From Paragordius varius (Eukaryota > Nematomorpha): a stretch of DNA of 64,000 nt. The notes beneath the pieces were generated by a model. That model saw only the letters and a program-made list of their open reading frames with translations, made no database searches and had not been told where the DNA came from. Where the stretch lies: NCBI GenBank assembly GCA_964247055.1, contig OZ176051.1, forward strand, positions 5,580,001 through 5,644,000. The letters are read 5' to 3'. Position numbers and translations under genes: made by a program. Below are positions 29,717 through 40,984 of this stretch, piece by piece (position 1 is the stretch's first letter; each line of letters begins with the position of its first letter).

Positions 29717-29751
<35 letters not shown>

Positions 29752-32306
29752 ATTTAACGTATTGAATCAGCAGGAGTATTTTTTTCAAAAAAAAATACAA
29801 AAATCTTAAAATAGTGATAATTATATCAAAATTTGTCGACATTGAAATTATTTCAAAAAAGATTTCCTGTATATGAGATTAATTATATTATCCAAATTGT
29901 AAAAAAGGGTGAAAGTATTATACTATTATACAATAATATATGAAAATCATAGTCTAGTTATTAGATACCTGGATAACATTTAATTTGGCACAAATCGGTT
30001 TGCTGTTTATATCAACTAACCATGCGTATTCCAAAGATTCTAAAATTTTTAGATGTGGGCATGAAAAATTTTATGGCAACAAGTTAAATGCATATAAGCT
30101 TATGAAATAAAAGAAACATGAACAAACCTTGTGTAATAGGGATATCTCTTCGAGAAAGATAACTTTTTGCCCTAAATGTCATGCCTTGATATGTGAAATC
30201 GGTTGTTTCAAGCGAAAAAGGTTTACAAAATCTATCTATAAACTCTAAGTGGCATTCATTAACGGACACAAGGAATAAACTTTCTTCAATTAATCTTTTC
30301 ATTTTAAAGGACAACATATCTACGGTAAAGACTGGTGTAATGTTAAAATGTACATCCTATACATAGATAAAAATCATAGTATACCTGTAATAAATATATG
30401 TTAGTATTGTGAATTGTCACCATAAATTCCATATCCATATGGTGAAAAATCAATTTTTTGCCTTGTGAGTTATTATTTACCGAAAAATTTACACAAGGTG
30501 TATGTTGTTGATAATCACCAAAATAGTTTTCCTAAAGTAATGTTATAAGTTTTGAAGAAAAAAAAATATTTTAGATCAATTATAAAAAGAGAAGTTATAA
30601 ACCTTGAAATTAAGGAGGCATTGGAGAAAAACACCATTAACATATACATTTGATGAGGATAATTGCAAACTGACCCACAGTTTATCAAAAGAATTCACAT
30701 TACTTGTTTCAAGTTTGCTATTTAGGAAGCATAATTTGTTGAATATAAGATTTGTCTAACCAATTTATTATTTACTGAAAGAACATATATTATTTAATAT
30801 GATAACTTTTTTCCAAAAATAAAATACAAATATTACGCATTATTGCCAAATATAGTTATTTTATTTGAAACAAAAGGCGCAAGTTTTAAGCTAAATTCAT
30901 TAATTAATTAATTAATTACGGGTGATCATAGCTATTGTGATATTTGTAGCGCAGACTCAAATCAATATGCGACTTTACATGCCATACGCAAAACCATAAT
31001 TTTTCTTCAGAATCACGAATTTCCATTCTAAAAATATAATAATCATAAAAGTTGAATATATATTTAATAAAAATTATTTGTGAATACAATCTCATAATGT
31101 GACCAATTTTAAGACGACGTTATGTGTTTTAAAAAAACATTTTAATCCGAAAAAGTTTAGTTTCACGTTTGTTTGTATAGCGTATAAATAAAAAATCTGT
31201 TTTAAACATTTATAATCCTTAATTGCTTTTTAATTAAGCCTATGTATTATTTTTTTATTGTTTTGTAATTTTGCAATATAATTTATTCAAATGTAATAAT
31301 TATCTAATATATAAATAACCTATATATTTATCAGTTGTTTCTCGTTACAAACGATATTCAACCCCAAATGATAATAAATGGTAAATTTACCAAAATTTCA
31401 CCACGATTTTAATTTAAAAAATTAAAAATTATCATTACTATGGTACCTGCAAGTTTGAATGTAAGGTTCGTTAATAATAATGAAGTTCGGATCATAATTT
31501 GAATATTGTTCATACAAGCATTTCAGGTATTGTTTTGATATATTGTATTCCGGTATATGCAATAACAGTCGAATATTATTCAACTAAAATACAATAATAT
31601 ATATTATTAGGCTGTTTAAATTTTGAGATTTACCTAAATATTACTTTTTTAAAGAGGATAAATTTAACTATTAACTAATAACTCTCAATTTCATTATAAA
31701 GGTCCAAAAATAATTAAAAAGGCAATGTTAAATATCTTGCAAAGGGGTTTAAAATCCAAATTTTTTAAATGCATAGATAATGTAACCATATGATTACTTA
31801 AAATGTTGATATGCCTTAATATTCTAAATTAACTTTTATAGCCAATGATGTTACATTATATTTTTCGATTATATGTAAAATAATGGTGTTTATCATCCTT
31901 ACACATAAAACTTAGTGGAATTTATATAAATTTTTTCAAAAAGCAAATTTTAGCTTTTAATTTTTTATTTCCTACAAATATTTTAGCAATTTTACTTTTA
32001 ATCAAAGTATACTCAATCAAAATTATATATGAAACTTCTTTAATTTATATAAATCAACATTCCATTTATTATTTTAAAAACCTTAAAATATTTTTTATTA
32101 TTATAAATTAAATAAATAGTTTTAAGGTTAAAAAGTTAAAATTATTAAAAATTTAAATGATTTAAAAATATTAAAATACTACCCGTGCATTGAACGGAAT
32201 AAAGGATGTTTTAGGTGCAAATGTAGACATATCCAAAGTATAAGTTGCATCGAATGATTCACATTGAATATTTAAAATGTGATTTCCGGATTCACAAAAT
32301 TTTCTG

Positions 32307-32341
<35 letters not shown>

Positions 32342-35300
32342 ATAAATCAAAATATAAAATTAATCTTAATAAGATATAATTTTGTAAAATAGATACAGTA
32401 GCGTATTGCAATAAAACAATATTAGTCCATAAAAGAATGAAAAAAAATGTTTTTTCTTAAAATCTCCTGTTTTTTCCTAAAATATTCTTTTAACATTGTT
32501 TTATGCTATACGCTATTGTATTCACAAAATATAGAACAATTTATATATTTTTTTAATAAAAAATTACCACTATTTACCCAATTTCCAAATAATTATATTG
32601 GTTTGTGAAAGTGTATATATTAAAAGATTTGCAATTCTTCAAATCAAAATTCCATATGCACGGATAAAATGTTAAAACATCCAAATGAGGAGATGTATTG
32701 TTAGGTTCCATGGTCCAATTATCAATGAAATCTATTAAATTTAATATGCAATATATAATATTTTTTGTTTTAAATTTTATTAGTATTTGTAAATAGCATA
32801 GTAATTATATTTTTTTACTTGCAAAAAATGATAAATTTTGGGAAAATACATTAAAAAACTAACCATGTAACTTAAACATATTTTTTAATATAAAAAAAAC
32901 AAAAATGCTAAATTAAATGTAGAGTTAAAAAAATTCTTTACACAAATATGTACATAATTAACCCTTAAAAGCGTTTTTTTATAAAAAGTAAAATATATTT
33001 TTCTAAAAATACCATTCAAGTGATTTTTGGAATCATACAATCCATACAATGTAGCATGTTCAAAGGTTATGGTAAAATTATAGATTTGTAAGGAATTAAA
33101 ATGCGTTTGATAATTTGTATAAATGATGATCTATAAATTATGTGAAAAAAATATTCACACGATTATATAAAGGTAAAATATATTGTTCAAATAAAAAATA
33201 ATTTAATTAAAACATATACAATTCCTTTTAAAAAATAAAAAATTATGAAAAACTATATTTATAGAAAAGTGCATGATAATCGCATTGATTAATTAGTTTA
33301 TCATATATTTGTCAGAAAAATCTTTGTTAACCCCTATTACCCGTTAAAAACTTATTTTGATTCACACATTTTGATATCTCATACTATACCATTTACAGTT
33401 CATAATCACTCTTAAACTATTCAAATGCGCCCTCGAATTCAAATTCACCCTAGAATAGATCTTTTATTACTTATATTTTTTGTATTTTTAAAAAATATTT
33501 TGTTAAAAAATTGAAACAATACTGAAAAAATAATAAACTATGCCTTAAAGATACATTTTATATTAATGGTGAGTTATATTAGCCCGAAAATTCATAATTT
33601 ATTTTTAGGGTAAATTTATATAGTTCTGGGGTGAATATGAATTGTTCGAGGGTGAATTCGAATTGTAAATGGTATATATATAAAATAGCAAAAAAAAATT
33701 CAAAAATCCAATATGGTTACTGCTAAATTTTGAGATCGAAATAATTGGTCAAACGGTTGACTAGTAGTGATAACCAAGTCATTCATAACACAGTTAACGA
33801 ATTCAAAATCAGGATCGTCTGCTCTTCCGCCCTTGATTAGCGGGGAAAATGGGATATTGAATTTAAGGTTGGAATTTTTTCCAAATTTCACACACAATTT
33901 TTGGGTAGCTTGCTAAAATAATATTGCTTTTGTAAATCTCAACCAAGAAGATATATATATATATTTAAACCTCTTTTTTTAGTCATCTAACGCATTTTTT
34001 ACCTCTTTTACAAAAATATTTTACTGTGTTATATAATTTATGCGTCTTAAAAGTCATAAACTTTGTTTATAGTTTCTTTGAATAAAATATAACCGTGTTA
34101 AAAACGCTTAACTTTTTATAGGTTTTATAAAAAAATACTATAGTTAATCAGTTCCACACAATGAAATTTTTAAAAAATAATAAGCAGCTTAATACAATAC
34201 GGGCTTAAACATAATAAAAAACGTAATCTAACCTGTTTAAGTTTATAAATTATATCAATGTAATTATCCGGATCGGAGAATGTCACTTTTCCATTAAAAC
34301 TCAAATGTTTTCTCAAAATCATATTATTAGGGCTTTGTAAACCATTAGTTTCTGTTCCATTTTTATCATTGTTGGGTGACGCTTCCTCATAAGATGGGAA
34401 AAAGAAGTTTTGCAATAATTTTCTAATTCAAACATATTTGTATAAAACATATTATTATAATTAACTAATTAGTCGAACAAAATGTAAATAGCATTTTAAA
34501 GATATTATATTTACCCCAAATAAATCGGAATAAAAATTAAATGATATAATTTCCATTTTAATAAAAAATTAGCTTTCACATGATCTAGCTAGAAGTTAAA
34601 CTACAGAAATTTGTGTAATGTGACAAGTCGATTTAATATCCTACTCGTCAAAATTTTTTAGCATTTCCATCAAAAAATTAATTCATACACTTTTAAATGA
34701 TATATTCTAAAAATAAAATCATCAGAGCTATCCACACATCTGATATGGGTTAAAAAACCCTAAGAATTTTTTAAAAAAAATCATATTACTACCTATTTTG
34801 ATCAAACCAAATGCCATAATGCATATAAAAATCTTTGGAGATGATTATATCTACTCCCCATTCCGGGTAATCTGTAATTTTATTTAGAATGTTATCATTT
34901 TCACAGCGAAGACCTGGACAATCTTGATACAATTCGTAATTCAAAATGCCGGCAGAAAAAAGTAAAATGGAATTGTCCAAAGCCATTTCTATGGGTGGTC
35001 GACTAGCATATAAATATGGGTTAAATTTAATTCATATGCTATTCATGAAGAACCAGTTATATAATTTATATTTGGGTATTAAACATAAAAAAGAGTATAG
35101 TTAATCTTCATGTGCGATAATAAAAAAAATACAGGACTCATTAAGAAAAAAAATTATTCAATTTTTGCCTTAATTTAGTTTTAATTTTGATATATAAAAT
35201 TTTTTTATAGTTTTTGATTCATTTGATGGTTAGGAATACCTTTAAGAGATTGTTAAAGAGTACTTTTATAATAAAAATTGGAGGAATACGACATTAAAAT

Positions 35301-36707
35301 TAATTATAACCAAATAATGAATATTATAAGTAATTATAGTCATAAACAAAATTTACTTAATAAAAATTATTTTTATCGGTTAAATATTTAACGTATAATT
35401 AATACTAATTCATAAGATATTTTATTATCCGTATGAAAAAAATCAGGTTAATTATTTAATATAAGATCAAACGATGATACTAAATTACTAAATGTTAAGA
35501 TATAAATTCTTATAAAATAGCAAAAATGTGTTTTATTTATTAAGTATTGTGTAATTAAATATTTTCAATGATAATGATCAAAGAATTGGCGTGCAAAAAC
35601 AAGTTTTGCCAATGACAATTATTCAACATTAAATAAAAAAATTGTTTTAAATGTCTTGAGAATCGGACCTTATAATTCAAAATTAAGCTTTAAAAACAAG
35701 GCATTAAACTCGACGGAACCCAAAACCTTGTAAATTTTGTGTGGTTGTTTTTGCGATTACAATTAAATGATATGAGTGAGAATTTTGATTTGGGAAGCTG
35801 TTGTCATTTCAAAACATACCATTAAATTTTTGAATTGGGATAAAAGTTAATATTTAATTACCCAAGGGTATTTTGAGTGTCATTTTTGATTAATTTACAA
35901 ATAATTTTTACGGCCTTTCCTTTAATTTTGTGACAAAAAGAATCATTGACTGATTTAGCAGGAGTTACTATGTAATAGAATTTGGTGTAATATATTTCAA
36001 ATAATATATTATTCGGTAATTTGGCATTACCAAACATTATACGCATCTAATATTAAGTATTTTAGCTACTTGCGATATTTGAAACTTTAAGACTGGGAAA
36101 AAAGTAAGCCAAAATTTGCGCCAAGCCATAGTATTTTTATCACAAATACTTCCAAAATCTGATATATTATGAGACAAATTATGGTAAAGTTGCGATCTAT
36201 TGTATATGTGTAAATCCAAATGATTGAAAACAATGTGAATTCGATTAGATGTAAGTGCTAAATTTAAAAATTATATTACTATTAACTAAATTTAAGTTTT
36301 CGTTTAACGGTATCCACCATCGATAAACTATATAACCGTCAAAAATCTTAATTGAGAAATCGTTTGAGGCGTATGTTATTTTTTTAAACATAACTTTACC
36401 AGATAATATTGAAACCGAAAGAGAGGCTAATAAATAAAACTATTTATGACTTATATCGATTTCATATTTGGTAAAAAGTCTGACCAACTTTGTTATCAGA
36501 TATCCCTGTAGTCTGCTAAAAAAGAAAATTGAGTAAATGATCCATATAACAAAGAGGATACATATAACTAAATTTAATAATTATTTTTTTAACTCAACTT
36601 GTATATATTCCTAAGTAGGCATAAGCATTTTTCGTATCTGATCTAACATCAGAAAATTCAAACGAATTTTCTTTCCATTTTACCGGCAAATTATTCAAGT
36701 TGCCCAT
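7349..36707 (-). CDS. BLTP1: BLTP1 (KIAA1109/Tweek/Csf1 family) bridge-like lipid transfer protein
   Basis: A complete giant gene of 74 exons and 4,336 aa (human about 5,000). Family proteins form a long hydrophobic groove that moves phospholipids at membrane contact sites. Landmarks in order: start at 36707; an N-terminal membrane segment in exon 2 (IICILFVIWIIYSIFFF); LSGKVMFKKI; LHIYNRSQLY; an SLEYAWLVD exon; KENYFGDY-type junction; TTDLLNNLVFIQKVFMK; NYKTAYEYWNEQR; HGTYEVCS; SRVECMVYLPSLDLIL; FPKAWYRKSIAKRL; GNHLSLACFYGINFRSK; and the C-terminus IPKWIQRGAMDHLDK. All 73 junctions keep frame. Introns range from 22 nt to 1.1 kb; the longest carries a mariner, and another long one a foldback-like element. 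Exon edges are listed in four separate map entries. The middle region (exons 19-25) is the least conserved, so its boundaries are less sure. The stop codon overlaps an AATAAA. Confidence 0.95.
13209..21874 (-). other. BLTP1: BLTP1 exon map, exons 37-58
   Basis: Exons: 21635-21874, 21481-21556, 21127-21200, 20402-20551, 20130-20249, 19804-20031, 18558-18677, 18018-18328, 17661-17917, 17453-17593, 17106-17394, 16707-16830, 16519-16586, 16108-16202, 15499-15745, 14918-15155, 14671-14811, 14370-14457, 14084-14219, 13902-14014, 13535-13711, 13209-13267. Anchors: TTDLLNNLVFIQKVFMK, LQLTAATPT, NYKTAYEYWNEQR, WDDWTPNL, KLGASEYLI, NFDLDVNVNIDSGTF, TADLYVWLTI, SCLPLSRVECM. The intron 18678-19803 (1,126 nt) contains the mariner remnant. 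Exons 49 and 50 are poorly conserved and were placed by phase. Confidence 0.86.
18720..19760 (+). mobile_element. Degenerate mariner (IS630/Tc1-mariner) inside a BLTP1 intron
   Basis: Plus-strand translation in shifting frames gives mariner transposase landmarks in the right order: GDEPTQT (helix-turn-helix region), KPGKWVPHNLNE (the WVPHEL-type linker), ILIHNNAPFNAEPG (around the second catalytic Asp, HDNA in intact elements) and NNEFFWLGIHILTER (the C-terminal FYWRGIHKLPERW block). Several stops and frameshifts interrupt it, so it is dead. The terminal inverted repeats could not be defined, so the ends are approximate. It lies antisense to BLTP1 between exons 42 and 43 and explains why that intron is over 1.1 kb. 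Confidence 0.75.
21929..30039 (-). other. BLTP1: BLTP1 exon map, exons 17-36
   Basis: Exons: 29969-30039, 29392-29718, 28542-29009, 28108-28409, 27723-27833, 27221-27483, 26880-26983, 26682-26847, 26245-26426, 25770-25999, 25520-25697, 24938-25365, 24554-24663, 23755-24446, 23385-23690, 23096-23312, 22873-23025, 22487-22645, 22198-22420, 21929-22082. Anchors: exon 17 SLEYAWLVD, exon 26 DITLQNIWFNIP, exon 30 SHHVNTSALKLIYQ, exon 35 EMPEHPIVLHEI, exon 36 AALLPSLKILY. Exons 19-25 rest mainly on open frame, splice sites and phase. The intron 26848-26879 is 32 nt. Confidence 0.8.
29719..29749 (-). repeat. (TA)n tract forming a BLTP1 splice-acceptor region
   Basis: About 30 nt of alternating TA on the minus strand runs straight into the AG acceptor of BLTP1 exon 18. 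There is no pyrimidine tract; the dinucleotide repeat is the whole acceptor context. Confidence 0.8.
32309..32338 (-). repeat. (TA)n tract next to a BLTP1 acceptor
   Basis: Alternating TA ends six bases before exon 11, in the context ATATAACAG on the minus strand. It has the same arrangement as at exon 18. Confidence 0.8.
33385..33676. mobile_element. Foldback-like MITE, family B, in a BLTP1 intron
   Basis: The left end TATACCATTTACAGTTC and the right end, complementary to it (GAATTGTAAATGGTATA), flank arms built of short repeats of the type TTCAAATTCACCC and its complement GGGTGAATTCGAATTG. It lies between BLTP1 exons 8 and 9 and has no coding capacity. A longer sister copy is at 37701-38044, and family A (41521, 45931) shares the TATATACCATTT terminus. 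Confidence 0.7.
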
Positions 36708-36745
36708 GCCTAGCCATGTGAAATAAGGAATGTTTGCCAAACAGC
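36708..36745. promoter_or_regulatory. 38-bp bidirectional start region between BLTP1 and IMP1-like gene
   Basis: The ATG of BLTP1 (minus, 36705-36707) and the ATG of the IMP1-like peptidase (plus, 36746-36748) are separated by only 38 bp. Both starts are supported by homology-consistent N-termini and by the first-exon phases. The region must hold both 5' leaders or their splice/trans-splice sites, unless transcription begins inside the neighbouring gene. It has no clear TATA box; a CAT and an AG (CCTAGCCATG on the plus strand) lie at the BLTP1 side. Confidence 0.6.
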
Positions 36746-37266
36746 ATGACTGTGGGAAAGTTTGTGTTTAAGGTGTTGAAATATGGTGCGATAACTCATG
36801 TAATTTTATCTCATGGTATTAATTGTGCATTGGTAAGATTTTAAAATATTTAATCTTAAAGTGTAGTGGACCATCAATGAAACCAACCCTTACGGATGGG
36901 GATGTCATAATGATTGAATTCATCTCAGTACTGCTACATAAAATAAAAAGGTTCCACTAATTGATCACCCTAAGGAATGATATCGTAATATCTAAATCAA
37001 TTGATGATCCAAATTATATGTTATGCAAGAGAGTGGTTGGTTTGGAGGGTGACCGCATAAATGGAAAATTTGTATATTTCTAATTTATTTCGCATCTTTT
37101 CGCTTAAATAAAAATTATTAGTTTGCAATAATCTTAGATTCCAAAAGGACATGTATGGTTAGAAGGTGATAACAAATATTCATCTCACGATTCTCGCAAT
37201 TATGGACCCATACCACTTGGTCTCGTATATGCTCGCGTCTTTGCAAAAGTTTTTTTCCCCATATAA
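36746..37266 (+). CDS. IMMP1L: Mitochondrial inner membrane peptidase subunit 1 (IMP1/IMMP1L-like)
   Basis: A signal peptidase of family S26 that matures proteins sorted to the mitochondrial intermembrane space, normally as a heterodimer with IMP2. Four exons: 36746-36832, 36862-36950, 36975-37071, 37138-37266; 133 aa, slightly shorter than human (166). The serine/lysine dyad is visible: Ser34 in CSGPSMKPT and Lys77 in LCKRVVGLEGD. The box VWLEGDNKYSSHDSRNYGPI, with the family's conserved Asp and Arg, follows in exon 4. An N-terminal hydrophobic stretch (AITHVILSHGINCAL) can serve as membrane anchor. Introns are 29, 24 and 66 nt. The gene is complete, ending in FPI-stop, and starts 38 bp from BLTP1. 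Confidence 0.93.
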
Positions 37267-38513
37267 ATATAGATATACCCCAATATATCATATATAAAAA
37301 ATCCATAATTAAATTATATTTGTAATAAATTAAACGCGTACAGTTTTAATTATAAATCATATTCCGACTAAAACAATTTTACCATTAAGTGGGTTTCATG
37401 AAAATATTTTAATTGATTTTATTTAAAATTATTTCATGCTCATAGAATCAATAGAGTCAGGGTAGACATATTTGTATTCAGATTTACCGTTTTTCTACAT
37501 ATTTCACAATATTAATCGCCAGGACTTGGCAAATACTTTTTTGTTTTTGTCTGAAATTTTGCATCTTATATATAATCATTTTAGTTTTCTTTTTCCAACT
37601 ACGGTTAATAAATCTATATATATTTTGAGTTAATTAAAGTTTCTCGACGTCCAACGTAGTATTATTATATAAATTTGAAGCAAAAAATAAAATCTTTATA
37701 TATACCATTTACAGTTCAAATTCACCCTTGAACAATTCAAATTCACCCTAAAAATAAATTATCTGTTTTCGAACTAATATAATTCATTATTAATATGAAA
37801 TATATGTATATGGTATAGTTTTTTTCAGTATTATTTTAATTTAAAAATTTTTATTTTTTAAAAATATATAAAATATAGGTAATTTTTAATCTTAAAAAAC
37901 ACATATTTTATTTGAGGGTGAATTTGAATTGTTCGTGGGTGAATTTGAGTTGTTCAAGGGTGAATTCGAATTGTTCAAGGGTGAATTCGAATTGTTTAAG
38001 GAATTTGAATTGTTTAAGGGTGAATGAATTGTAAATGGTATATATGGTCAATTTTATTTTTCCAAAAAAGGGACTCTGATTAAAATCTTGAAGTAAAAAA
38101 ATTTACTAAAACTAACTCCTGGGTTCTGCATTCATTAAAACTAGCATTTATGACAAGAAAATAGTCGACAAAATTACTTTTTTATAATAGTAGATGAATG
38201 AGAATATATGCAATAAATGGTCCTCTTATCTGTGATTTAGCATATTATCGAAAGCTTTTTCAAATAAACCTCGTAAACCAGCCTTTAAAAATAGGGATTC
38301 AAATAAAAAATGTGGTTGTATATAGCTATAACTTCTGTAAAATGACATTTTTTGCAAAAAACCATCTGTCTTACAAAGATATAAATGGTGTCTAAGGTAA
38401 AATGCGTAAAAAATCCAAATGTTATATATCGAGATTTTCTTATTACTAAAAGGTTTTTGAAGTCCTTTTTCGTTCAATGGTCAATTCAATATTGTATGTG
38501 AAAGATTCTATAA
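37267..38513. other. Intergenic region between IMP1-like gene and tandem repeat array
   Basis: Besides the foldback-like element at 37701-38044, nothing recognisable was seen. Open frames at 38198-38477 on both strands overlap each other, show no family motif and are treated as chance. Confidence 0.6.
37701..38044. mobile_element. Foldback-like MITE, family B, second copy
   Basis: The left arm TATACCATTTACAGTTC continues into TTCACCCTTGAACAATTC repeats. The right arm is made of four or five near-copies of GGGTGAATTCGAATTGTTCAA and ends GAATTGTAAATGGTATA. The two arms are inverted relative to each other around an AT-rich core. Non-coding. Confidence 0.75.
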
Positions 38514-40984
38514 AGGTATTTACAAGAAAACATTTAAGGCCATTCAAATACAATAATTATTTTTTTTAATTTAAGCTGTTGCGACAGCATAGAGCGATTT
38601 TACAGCAGTATCCCAATTATTTTTTTGCGCGCACTTTCTTATATTAGCTCCGTTAAAATTTATTAATGCGCGTGTGTGAGCCAATGAGTGAATATTTTGC
38701 CCTTGTAAAATAAGGTTTTATGGTAGAAAAACAAATGTTCTGATAAAGAGTTTTGTTAAAAAACCAACAATATGAGCTAGTTAAGGCCATTTACTGACTT
38801 TTAAATGCTTTGAAAGTACTTACATCTCAGTTAAGTATGCAGTAGAATCAAACAGATATCAATAATGTGTTTAGGGATCATTTATAAAAGATTTTAATAC
38901 ATTTTAATAATGTTATGCGGTGAATTCAGAAAAAAGACATTTTGTAGAGGTAGAAGGACATTAAAATACAATGCGGACCAAAGCCAAGGAGATGAGACAT
39001 GAAAGAGACTAAAGTGACATTGAATTGGAAATCTAGCGGTAAAAGATAAAAAAAATATAAATTAATAGTTCCAACTACTTAAAAAAGGCATTATATAAGC
39101 GAATACCAGGTTATAAATTAATTGAAGTATTGAATAAATCAAGTACGGGACAGTTAGTATATTTGAGATTAATATTAGTTTAGACTTTACTTTTTATTAG
39201 TACCAGTATTTTTTCGACTTCGGAAAAAAACATTTTCTCCACCCGATACATATAAGCGACCGACAGGGTAGATCTAGTACTATATTCATTTATGAATCGA
39301 CTTAAAAACAAATCATGAGGAATATGTAACTACAATTTTTCATTTGTTAATTAATTATTGTGATTACATAGTATGGAAAGAAACATTACAATGGTTTTTA
39401 ATAGAGTGTTCATATGAGTGGAAATTATTTAAAAGTTTTTGGTGGTTGGCTAAGTTTTACTTGTATGGATAAAATCTTTATTATGATATAAATCTTTTTT
39501 GCCTTGGTCATATTATGCAGACAAAGTGATTAACCAATATTTTTATAAGTGTTTTTTAATTAAATTAAATAGAGGGCGTGTTCATTTAATCTTTGAAATA
39601 CAAAGTTATTTAAATGTTAATTACATCATATATGTTTTATTTGCATTAGAAATTTTTTATACTTGATGATGATTTTTTATGCTTTGTGAAATTAACATAT
39701 ACAGATAATAGGATTTTGTTGGTTCTGTATGATTTTAATAACACTATTGCCTATGTGAAGGTTGAAACAATGTTCATACATTGCTAGTTTTTGATTTAAA
39801 TACTGTCAGATAACATTTACAGTAAAGAACAATTTTTTCCTTTAAAATTTGAATATATCACATATGTATTAAATGAATATATATTTTTTAATATACATAA
39901 CGTAATTTTGCCCCATTAAAATTTCTTAAATTACAATAGACTCAGCCAAGCGGGGTTTAAAAATATGACACTTATGTAGCCCCAATAATCAAATGTATTA
40001 TTAAGTTGATTTACTTCATATTACATGGAATTACTCCTGAACTAAAAATAACTTTAACGTAATAGTAAGCCCCAAAATTTAAAGCACGATAAACATTCTA
40101 ATACATTGATCTATCAGAGTTATATATTTTATCGGGATTCCTCGATTTTTTTCACTGTGTATCTGTTTTATCAGTATGGTATACCACGTTTTTTTGGATT
40201 TAAGGCAATGAGATAACAGAAAATCAAAAATGGGAAGTCAGAAGAAACATGTTCATCATATACACATAAATTATGGGAAAAATTATATCGAATTTATAAC
40301 TCTCCTTTTTGCAAATAACAGAAAAAAAAATACATTTAATCATTAAGTCTGACCGTTGGAAAGGATTACATATAATTTTTATTTTCTCATATATCGCGTG
40401 TAATATACCGATGGACTTTTAAACTTTTGTTATCTTAATTTATAACACATAAAACACCATATAAACTCTCAAAATGTTCATAAAACTTAAAAGTAAGAAT
40501 CTTTATTAAGTGCTATGAAACCATTTCACATTAACTATGTCAACAAGTTTAACGAATATTTTGCCTTTCTCGTGTCAAGACGGTCATTAATCATAAAATG
40601 GTGCTGGCGAAGAGTCATTTTTATCGAAAATCCAATTTATCTAGGGCGGATGACAATTATTTTTTATTTTGTATGAAATACACCATGCTCAGTTGAATGT
40701 ATAAAAAATTAACTATGAAGGTATTTACAGGAAAACATTTAAGGTTTTTAATAAAATTAGGCTGTTGCGACGTCATAGAGCGATTTTAGTGCAATATCCC
40801 AATTATGCCCATATTTTAGCGAGCACTTTTTTAAATTACAGTCAACATTTCCTATTAATGCACGTGTGGGAGCCAAATTTTTTAAAATGAGTCAATATTA
40901 TCCCAGCCCTTGTAAAATAAGGTTTTATGGTCGAAAAACGAGTGTTCTAATAAAGAGTTATTAAACTAGTTATGGCCATTTACT

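Larger units (their letters stand above)
30128..36707 (-). other. BLTP1: BLTP1 exon map, exons 1-16
   Basis: Exons, 5' to 3' on the minus strand: 36599-36707, 36451-36567, 36280-36426, 36070-36257, 35862-36046, 34793-35002, 34233-34422, 33721-33912, 33013-33130, 32578-32731, 32183-32303, 31447-31583, 30920-31027, 30603-30717, 30385-30531, 30128-30356. The first four introns are 31, 24, 22 and 23 nt. Anchors to human BLTP1: exon 3 LSGKVM, exon 4 HIYNRSQLY, exon 6 CPGLRCEN and WGVDII, exon 7 NFFFPSYE, exon 10 CIWNFDLK, exon 14 ending just before ENYFGDY. The 859-nt intron 35003-35861 holds only AT-rich sequence. Confidence 0.88.

Noticed and set aside
32880-32900. Seven-base micro-exon TTACATG in the 282-nt BLTP1 intron between exons 9 and 10
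   Set aside because: Including it would create an in-frame stop with the next exon, whereas direct joining gives the conserved KNHLNDFIDNW.
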